A program made the translations under genes and the position numbers. The notes under the pieces were generated by a model. It worked only from the letters and a program-made list of their open reading frames with translations. It was not told the DNA's origin and searched no databases. From the NCBI GenBank assembly GCA_902728285.1, contig CACVBU010000490.1:519501-583500 (forward strand): DNA of 64,000 nt. The letters run 5' to 3'. Position 1 is the first letter of the stretch. Every line of letters begins with the position of its first letter. Origin of the DNA: Clytia hemisphaerica. Taxonomy: Eukaryota; Cnidaria; Hydrozoa; Leptothecata; Clytiidae. This document shows positions 57,901 through 64,000 of this stretch, in pieces.

Positions 57901-58370
57901 CTCCTCCTTTTCCGTCTTCCCTATCTCTACGTTCTGCTAGGTAATGTGGTGGTAAGAATTCAGAGTTTTTGGTACGTTCTTTAAGATGAGATTCGGATCC
58001 AATTACTACGTCGATATGGTGGTCCTTGAAGAACTTTTCTAAAGAGTTACGTTTGCTCCAGATACTTTGAAAGTTACATACTAGAATTCTGAGTTTATCG
58101 ACTTTCTTCTTATTCTTTTCATTATTGTCAGGTTGGATAGCAACATCGGTATCAGACTCTCTGTTCTCGTTCTCAAGAAGGATGGTACAATCACTACAGT
58201 GCCAAGGAATGTCTACGTCGTTTGTGTGTGTTATGAATGTTTCAATGTCCATGGAAACACATATTTGATGGAACCATTGATCACAGGTGTCGCATGCTAT
58301 TGCATTTTCATCTTGTTTGAATGGTTGTTTGCATGGTTGGCATATCATCTTGGATCATCAGTTGTACGGT
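54985..58370 (-). mobile_element. Near-intact CR1/jockey-clade LINE
   Basis: The coding frame 58348-55346 is complete. The 3' untranslated region runs on the minus strand to about 54985 and ends in ATAGAAATAGAAATAG, the short-repeat tail typical of CR1-type LINEs rather than a plain poly-A tail. The 5' end is set near 58370, where sequence of a family G MITE begins. Orientation is the same as that of the gene at 58663-60812, in or beside which it is inserted. Confidence 0.85.
55346..58348 (-). CDS. PHD finger - endonuclease - reverse transcriptase polyprotein of LINE
   Basis: 1000 residues without a break. Residues 3-54 form a PHD-type C4HC3 finger: CQPC, CDTC, H27, C30 and HCSDC. An APE-like endonuclease follows (about 85-300): LVCNFQSIWSKR, SESHL, GKGGVIIIYRD, WIGGDFNLPDIDW and SDHD carry the metal-binding and catalytic residues. 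The reverse transcriptase occupies about 500-770: IVTPIHKGG, NYRPVSLTS, QHGFRKQRSCETQL, LLDFSKAFDKVNH, VSQGSVLGPLLFLIYIND and the catalytic FADD. The C-terminal part has the usual YLGVTI and LEYASPVWCPH motifs. The element copies itself by target-primed reverse transcription. Every catalytic motif is present, so the copy may be young or active. In related CR1 elements a PHD-like domain sits in a separate ORF1; here it is fused to ORF2. Confidence 0.92.
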   Translation of the reverse strand: MICQPCKQPFKQDENAIACDTCDQWFHQICVSMDIETFITHTNDVDIPWHCSDCTILLENENRESDTDVAIQPDNNEKNKKKVDKLRILVCNFQSIWSKRNSLEKFFKDHHIDVVIGSESHLKERTKNSEFLPPHYLAERRDREDGKGGVIIIYRDWMKVDQIPNKVPEIVTVKIQTHQKPVIVSACYRSMYNSKEQNKQLAEEITDICKKYKNHHLWIGGDFNLPDIDWNTNSITSNQYSKELNEQYLEVFETSGLHQMVNFTTRKKAILDLMLTNRPGFVSNCSPVPGFSDHDTAVLLDMICHPQRHKPIQRKVMCWNRTDFTALRNDVRDKCRILCNTTSDETPVNEIWNGIKNMVKVCQERHVPTTTTKKRFDQPWFNQICKRANRQKIRRYRVYKRTRKDEDWVKFQLAAKHYRKICNTTKNNFVKETVTGNKKKYIKSKRNDIAGVAPLIDKNGQTHSDDGEIAQLLNQHYCSVFSKDNGITPTINGPKGSDIANINFTRNGIEKLLKNIDFGKACGPDNIPARFLKECAEEITDAYVKLFTASLKQGKVPEDWKKGIVTPIHKGGNKPRSTAENYRPVSLTSISCKIMEHILFSHIMTHLEKDGTLSDAQHGFRKQRSCETQLLATVDKFAKALNNSEQIDSVLLDFSKAFDKVNHRKLLIKLHHYGIRNEILSWITDFLSNRTQCVVVRGSTSPQSKVESGVSQGSVLGPLLFLIYINDMPLTTESTLALFADDSLLHRIIRSLNDTTILQNDLDKLQKWEDDWSMEFHPKKCKVLRITNKVKPTVRDYFIHNEKLETVSKAKYLGVTINKKLNWKDHVNTIVSKATNVRLFLQRNLQSCLKETKLECYKIFIRPILEYASPVWCPHNNTTLSSKIEMVQRKACRWIENKWAYHYSPTAMAKRLNLDSLETRRDLSCLKMLFDCVNGFKYMEKSLLPKRQRTSNVRYNLIHAKLKVYENSFFPFTIKLWNSLDNGIVNLNERDEFRNSLTIK

Positions 58371-58438
58371 TGCCGCCTTTTCCAATCTATGTGCAAATTA
58401 CTGATTCTGCAGAGACAATAACTAAAATTCTAATACAG

Positions 58439-58652
58439 TGTCCACGTTAATAAAATTTATAAGAACATAAGGCTTCGATTGCAATCATGTTAAGATCAAG
58501 TTTAGAAAATGGGCAAAAATACTCAAAAAATGAGGAAATTAAGAACATGTTAAGAACATTTTTAGGCTTAAAACTCAAAAATTTAAGAACATCCAAAGGC
58601 TTCAAAAATTTAGGATATTCTTATGAAAAAATGTAGTAGAAAAAACGTGTAG
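58439..58652. repeat. MITE family G, copy beside the LINE
   Basis: TCCACGTTAATAAAATTTATAAGAACATAAG at the left is shortened here as ATTTATAAGAACATAAGGC; the right end is ATTCTTATG then AAAAAACGTGTAG. Internal AAGAACATGTTAAGAACATT and GGCTT blocks are the inverse of those at 33098-33355. Confidence 0.65.
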
Positions 58653-58662
58653 ATTGGTATAC

Positions 58663-60812
58663 CTTTATAGCTGTCAAGCTCGTCTTTCTTAACGGGTGTA
58701 GCAGATGACTGTTTTGTCACTTTCTGTCATCACGAGAGAGAATTAAATTATTCAAAATCATTATTATCATAGATTTATAAAGCCCAGGGCTAGATGTCGT
58801 GCTTTGGCTGAAAAGTGTGCCGTATCTCGGTAGGAAATTCTACCTAGGTCACGTGGCATTACAAAAGAATTTCATCGCCCGACCAATCAGAGGCTTCGCG
58901 GGTTTTCGAAAAAAAAAAGCAACAAATTTTTTCTACGATATTCAATCTTTTTGCCGGTGATGGCTTAAATCACTACATCTAGCCCTTCGGGCTTTATAAA
59001 TCTGTGGTTGTTACCGAGACGCAGAAAGAAAAGAAAACATGAGAAACCAGTGTAATGCTGGTCAAAAATCGTATGTAAAAATTCCGTCACAAAGCCATTT
59101 TTTGTCAGTTTTCGAACGAATTTTCTCCCGATAAAATAGTTCGGTTGCGTAGTCTTAGTAGCTCTAAATTCATACTGATTTGAGTTTCAACAACAAATAA
59201 ACTGCTAGTAGGTGATCCAGTAACTAAATTATTAAATAAAGTTCTTACTTTGAGTTTTGGTATGGGCAAACCGAATATCTCGCACAGTTTATTGCGTTCT
59301 GGTCGTACCATCTCGATGTTTTGATCCCTAAAATAGAAGTGATTGAAAATTAAATTTTTGTGCAAAACCTCCAATTGACGGACACTCTAAAAGGCGGACA
59401 CCTCTGATTAGCGAACAATATTCGATAATCGATAATCGATATGTAAAAGCTAGAAAGAAATTTTCCTGATGAATGAAGAAAATCTTTAAGCAATTTAGCA
59501 AGAATCAATTTTTGGCGAAAGAGTCAAAGAATTGAAGTAAAATTAGCGAATTTTTTTGTTATTTTACCGAATTCGCAAAAATTTCTTCACAGAAGTTAGT
59601 ACCACTAAACCAGAAGAACTATTAAACAAATGAGGATCGGAGAGACCAGTCTTCGGAAAGGAGTTAAGCGGCTGATTGTTTCTGAGATCAAGGTTAACTG
59701 AGCTAAATCATAAAATCGAATGACGAATATCCTACAGGTAGGCGTTGCTTATATCAAACTCACCATGAGACGTCCGTCAAGATGTTCATGACGTTCTCTT
59801 GTTCGTCTTCACACACGATATCGTCGTATGTCAGAAATGTCGTGTATAACTGTTCCGCCGTCACTCGCCGTACCTGCCAGAACAACAGAGAATATAAGAT
59901 TTTCCAGGGTGAAAAATAAATGCTCGAATTTAATTAATTGAATCGCAAGGGCATTTGTAAGACCCCTTTAGACATAATTGAAGCATGATTTTGCAGAGTT
60001 TTGCCATTTTGGAGACTGAACCCTTAGCTTCTTAGTATATTGACTCTTTAAATAAAAGAAATGTTTTAGAAATAATTCCCACGACATAATTATTGTACAC
60101 TCTTTTATGTTTTGAAAAAAAAGTGTAAGCATATGACGAAGCATAATTTGAGCCCGAAAATGAAATTTTACTTAGCATAATAAGTCTCAGCCCGAATTTC
60201 TCATATGCATATAAAACTAAAATAGTGCAGCCAAATTATACTAACCCTGGGGTATTTGTGACAAAGGAACATGAATAGATGCTGTAAACTTTTCGTTCGC
60301 ACCTCCCCTTCGAACTGTACCAAACAACAAAATCTGAACGTTAAAAGAGAGAATAGCACGGCTTTATAGTACGCTTTCAATTTAGTATATCCAGTGGTTA
60401 AAGCAAGGTTTTTCATCTGAGACGAAAAATAGATTTTAGACAGCAAATCAGCACGTATTCTTGAAACATTGGCGAATTATACTTTGAACCTCTTTACATA
60501 CTTCACTTAAACAGAAGAACTTTCAAGCAAACCATCTGTTGTCTCGCGCATCGAACGTAAGGACAACGAGCCGCCTGTCTAAGTCGGGCCTTCACGAAGT
60601 TTCGCGAAATTCTATATTTGGGCAGCATTTCAGATTTTCTTTTTAATTTGGACACGTGGAATTCTAATCATCACGAAAATTTGTCAAGGATAAATGGGTC
60701 AAAAAGTATAAAATATTATTAAGTATTTCTGTGGTAGTCACCCTCAAACTTGTAACCCTTGGTCCCTTGGTTTTCTTGGCTATTCCAGAAATAGTCTGTA
60801 CAATGTCATCCA
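58663..60812 (-). CDS. Unrecognised spliced gene, four internal exons
   Basis: Four minus-strand exons fit GT/AG sites and phase: 60812-60742, 59873-59764, 59327-59249 and 58723-58663. Joined they encode about 90 residues: DDIVQTISGIAKKTKGPR..., then VRRVTAEQLYTTFLTYDD, EDEQENVMNILTDVSW, DQNIEMVRPERNKLCEIFG, LPIPKLK, and KVTKQSSATPVKKDELDSYK. The phases agree through all four, which is unlikely by chance. The start and end are not found: the first exon needs one base from an upstream exon, and the last ends in phase 1 with no downstream exon before the LINE. The fragment is charged and without membrane segments. I do not recognise the family. Confidence 0.6.
58768..59007. repeat. MITE family C, intact copy
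   Basis: ATAGATTTATAAAGCCCAGG then GCTAGATGTCG at the left and ACATCTAGCCCTTCGGGC then TTTATAAATCTGTGG at the right. About 240 bases, in the intron between the last two exons of the unnamed minus-strand gene. Fragments recur at 11735-11856 and 43505-43553. Confidence 0.72.
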
Positions 60813-61001
60813 CTAAAAATCACCTGATTTAGAGTGAGATTTAAGGATTTCAAGCAGAGATATTGTAACCATTATTGCACTTTAAAATTCAATCCCCCTG
60901 CCTTGTTTATCCTGATTGTTGCTTTAATTACTTTGTTTGCTGTTCATATTCCTTTTTTTTTAAACAAACTTACTACTGGTAATTAGATTGATATAGATTA
61001 C

Positions 61002-61058
61002 CCGTCTGCTTTCAGGATTTCGGTGTCGTGGGATAGATCTTCCCATGCTACCGAAACC
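61002..61058 (-). other. Possible exon, not linked
   Basis: Minus-strand text between CTGTCCAG and GTAATC encodes VSVAWEDLSHDTEILKAD in its open frame, which looks protein-like. It leaves two bases over, while the next exon at 60812 needs one, so it cannot join that exon directly. A missed exon, or chance, would explain this. Confidence 0.25.
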
Positions 61059-61625
61059 CTGGACAGTATTATAGGATTATTTACACTTAAAATCTTTGAT
61101 AAAAGATAGCATATACAAAATGTCACAAAAACAGGGGTTATTTTCGACCACGTTCCATGTTGAGGAGGTGTGACGTCCAGGGTTGTCTGGAAAATAAAAA
61201 TCTGTGGGGTCTGATTTTCCGAGTGTTGAATCTTACCAGGGGGTAAGTAAAATGAGGTTGAAAATCCAGGGTGGTCAGTAAAACGAGGTCGAAAATCTAA
61301 GGTGGTCCAAAAAAGCGAACAAATATCCAAGGGGGTCATGAAAAATTTAAAAAGAGTCCAGGGGTCACCTTTCCCAAAAACAACAACTCCTCAACATAGG
61401 GGGTACATATTTTTTCTAGAATAACCCACTTTTTGTAACATTCTAAAAGTGCTCAATGTATACCAAGCTCATCGGTAAGATCAAAAAGTAGTACAAACAA
61501 TTTTAACCTAAAAATCGGATTCCAGAAACAAGAAGAAGAAAGAACAATGTTTTTTTATGAAAAATGTATATGAATAAGCATTCCGTGTAATAAAATTGTA
61601 CATTTTTTTAATATTGTGTAAATAT

Positions 61626-63998
61626 CTATTGTCGTCTTGGCATTTTCGCCACACTGGGAAATTCGACGTCATCGTGTGCACGTTTACCACGCCGTTGTCT
61701 GATCGGCTGTTGTTGGCCATGTGACTGATTAAAAATGGCGTAACCTGATCCTCTAATTTGGGTTGCATTGAACTCATACAATGGGACACCGCTATCCAGT
61801 TCACCAGCTAAGGATGGTGGTTCAATAAAGGTGCCGGGAAGCACAATTTTTAATTCTCTCTGTGGCTGCTCGATAAACTTTTGCTGGTGGTGTTGTTGTT
61901 GGGGTTGGATGTATGATTCGATTGAAGGTGCAGCACAGTGAGTGTGAATTGGTGAACCTATTTGGCCAGAGTGTGGTTGTTGATATGAGGTTTGATGGTG
62001 TAATGCAGAGAAAGTCGGTTGGTTAAGATATTGATAATCTGCGGTTTGTTGGTTGAAAGGTTGGTTTAGATTCATTTGAGGGATGGATCCATTGGGGATG
62101 GTTTGATTAAACGCTGTTTGCTGTAGATCTGTAAGATGTGCGGGAGTCAAGTTCTCTAAGCTATTCGAGGCGAAGGGTGGTTGGTTTGGGTTCACTGATC
62201 GAGAACCTTCCATAGGAGCGTTACGAGCGTTATAAAAAGTTTGATGTGATTCATGTTGAACGGGAGATCTTTGAGTCGAGTTGAAGATTGGTTGGTAGTT
62301 TTGTCGATGATTCGAAAATTGGTCAGTGCCAATTTGAGGAAGGTTTTGTGCTTGAATTTGATGCCCAAAACCATTGCAATGCTGTTGTAAACCATATTGA
62401 ATATGGGGTTCTGCCATTGGAGCGTTAAAGTATGGATTATTATTTGATGGTGTTGGATATTGGTTCGTTGACATCAATTGAGGAGCAGCCATCTGAGCAT
62501 TTTGGTTAAAATGGGTTTGTTGCAATTCCGGTTGAGTTTGATACATTAGGTTAGGGTTTTGGATAAATTGGCCGTTAGTGAGAAATGGAGATTGGTTGGC
62601 TGGTACTTGATGAGGGATTTGTGACATTCCAGATAACATGCAAGGTATTTGTTGTTGAGTTGCATTGGAAATATTCTGGTAACTCGCTGGTTGGTTATTT
62701 GTTTGTGGAGCTTCAAAGTCCATTAATTGTGCTTGAATAAGCTTGAACATCTCCTCCTGTGTCAAAGAGTTTGATTCTAAAGAGTTGCCTTGACCAAAAG
62801 AAGAAGTTGAAGCTTCTGGTTGTTGCTGTAGGTAGTCCATCATGGATGTTTGAATCTGACCAAAGGATTGTTGGTCATTTACAGCTGAAGGACCAGGTAA
62901 TTGAATTTGAGTTGATAGACCTGACATGGAGAATTGTTCATCATTACATGGGGATTGTTGGACATTGCGTCTTCGCCCTCGCTTTTTCTTTGATCCTGGT
63001 AACGGATCTTGATCGATCAAGGTATTGTTAGCAAGGGCGGACGACTCGCCTGTAGTTTGAGTTGGTTCAACGCGATTACGCCTTCGTCTTCGCTTACTTT
63101 TTGAGGGAGCCGCATGTTGATTTTCGTCTACTCGAGGTGGTTGACTCAAATCTCTTGATAGCAGAGCTGCCAGTTGATCGTTGGCAATCGTGGAAAAGTT
63201 GCCAAGATCTCCACTGTTAAGTGCAGCAATTAGATCATTTGCTGATGTGGTCAAACCAGTATTATTAAGGTTGACTGGAGGCAATGGTGTCTCGTCCAAA
63301 TGTGTAAGATCAATGGTTATCGGCTGGTTGATGTCCGATAACTGAGCAGGATTTTGAGGTTCGGTTGGAATACAATTTTGTTGTAACAAGGTTGAGTTTA
63401 AAAATCCAGTCTCCAGTGTGTTTGGGTCGCACGTTTGAGATAGAAGTTCCAAATATGTGAGATCAATACCAATCTGTTGATTTATGTCAGATAAATCAAC
63501 AGGTTTTTGAGATTCAAATGGAGAACCGTCTTGATGTGCCGATGTTGAATTGTGAAATCCAGCCTCCAGAGTTGTTTGTGTGTTGGTGTTGGGGTTTACT
63601 TTGCCACACGTGGAAGGAATGTCTTCTTCTTCAATTGGTAGAGAGGATTCGTTTAATCCATTACAAGGTATTTGAGCAGGGTTGGAAACCACTTCTTGCT
63701 TTTCTGGTGCTGGCAAAGAAGATTCAACTTGAGGAGCAGACTTCTCTTCGGGATGAAGATCGATCGAATCGTTGGAGTCACCAAAGAAATTGTGGATCTG
63801 GAGTGACAAGTTACTGTTAATTTGTTCCAACATCTTCTCTACACCATCCAAAGCAGGCCCGATTGCTTCGTGGTGCTGTTGAAGAGATGTTTGTCCATCC
63901 ATTGGTGACTTTGATGAAGCATCTAACAAGTTGGAAATATTCCAGTCCGGTAAATAGGAGAGTCTGTTAATCAGCTCATCAGTGCAGATCAAGACTTT
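61626..63998 (-). CDS. Q/N-rich, probably nuclear protein, 3' part
   Basis: One long minus-strand frame, open at the window edge and ending at TAG 61626-61628; at least 790 residues. The first in-frame ATG lies well inside, so the true start is probably upstream of the window. It is rich in Q, N, S and P. Basic clusters KSKRRRRRNRVEP, SKKKRGRRRNV and RQRRGKRAHDD look like nuclear localisation signals. An imperfect repeat of about 48 residues occurs twice near residues 140-240, each holding a TLE(A/T)GF(H/L)NST core and LSDINQ(Q/P)I(G/T)IDLT. A second short repeat, IAALNSGDL / LAALLSRDL, follows. The middle is a long Q/N-rich tract without a known fold. It resembles activation domains of transcription regulators, but no DNA-binding domain is visible. 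Family unknown. Confidence 0.8.
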   Translation of the reverse strand, partial: KVLICTDELINRLSYLPDWNISNLLDASSKSPMDGQTSLQQHHEAIGPALDGVEKMLEQINSNLSLQIHNFFGDSNDSIDLHPEEKSAPQVESSLPAPEKQEVVSNPAQIPCNGLNESSLPIEEEDIPSTCGKVNPNTNTQTTLEAGFHNSTSAHQDGSPFESQKPVDLSDINQQIGIDLTYLELLSQTCDPNTLETGFLNSTLLQQNCIPTEPQNPAQLSDINQPITIDLTHLDETPLPPVNLNNTGLTTSANDLIAALNSGDLGNFSTIANDQLAALLSRDLSQPPRVDENQHAAPSKSKRRRRRNRVEPTQTTGESSALANNTLIDQDPLPGSKKKRGRRRNVQQSPCNDEQFSMSGLSTQIQLPGPSAVNDQQSFGQIQTSMMDYLQQQPEASTSSFGQGNSLESNSLTQEEMFKLIQAQLMDFEAPQTNNQPASYQNISNATQQQIPCMLSGMSQIPHQVPANQSPFLTNGQFIQNPNLMYQTQPELQQTHFNQNAQMAAPQLMSTNQYPTPSNNNPYFNAPMAEPHIQYGLQQHCNGFGHQIQAQNLPQIGTDQFSNHRQNYQPIFNSTQRSPVQHESHQTFYNARNAPMEGSRSVNPNQPPFASNSLENLTPAHLTDLQQTAFNQTIPNGSIPQMNLNQPFNQQTADYQYLNQPTFSALHHQTSYQQPHSGQIGSPIHTHCAAPSIESYIQPQQQHHQQKFIEQPQRELKIVLPGTFIEPPSLAGELDSGVPLYEFNATQIRGSGYAIFNQSHGQQQPIRQRRGKRAHDDVEFPSVAKMPRRQ

Positions 63999-64000
63999 CG

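Noticed and set aside
55346..58348. PHD finger as sign of a host chromatin gene
   Set aside because: The same frame carries endonuclease and reverse transcriptase motifs and a LINE-type 3' tail, so the finger belongs to the retrotransposon.

Overview
The window is a piece of an AT-rich, intron-rich animal genome. The spliced genes (RHOT/Miro, TRAF7, CPSF4) and a metazoan serine tRNA give the kingdom. Many conserved introns, an intact PHD-containing CR1/jockey-type LINE, many short inverted-repeat elements and a dimer-type hammerhead ribozyme fit an early-branching animal; a cnidarian is my best guess, but nothing here proves the phylum.

Layout. 1-7.6 kb, plus strand: the 3' half of a mitochondrial Rho GTPase (Miro/RHOT); its 5' exons lie before the window. 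9.2-32.9 kb, plus strand: a complete TRAF7 gene that I could splice into 26 phase-consistent exons (721 codons: linker, RING, TRAF-type zinc fingers, coiled coil, seven WD40 repeats). Its introns hold an antisense tRNA-Ser(TGA), a hammerhead ribozyme, a 5'-truncated LINE, a 957-bp foldback element, a minisatellite and several MITEs. 35.6-40.6 kb, minus strand: complete CPSF4/Clipper (8 exons, five CCCH fingers, two zinc knuckles). 42.3-43.2 kb, minus strand: single-exon S-formylglutathione hydrolase (ESD), followed upstream by a very recent 693-bp tandem duplication. 45.5-47.6 kb: a non-autonomous terminal-inverted-repeat element. 49.6-51.8 kb, plus strand: an intronless 734-residue protein joining a von Willebrand A domain, a papain-like protease and a zinc ribbon, the most unusual gene of the window. 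55.0-58.4 kb, minus strand: an intact 1000-residue PHD-endonuclease-RT LINE. 58.7-60.8 kb, minus strand: four phase-consistent exons of a gene I cannot name. 61.6-64 kb, minus strand: the 3' part of a Q/N-rich, probably nuclear protein that runs out of the window.

The genes do not form a pathway. TRAF7 and CPSF4 converge. CPSF4 and ESD point the same way. Most non-coding sequence is recognisable as decayed or young mobile elements; at least eight MITE families occur, several with two to five copies inside the window.
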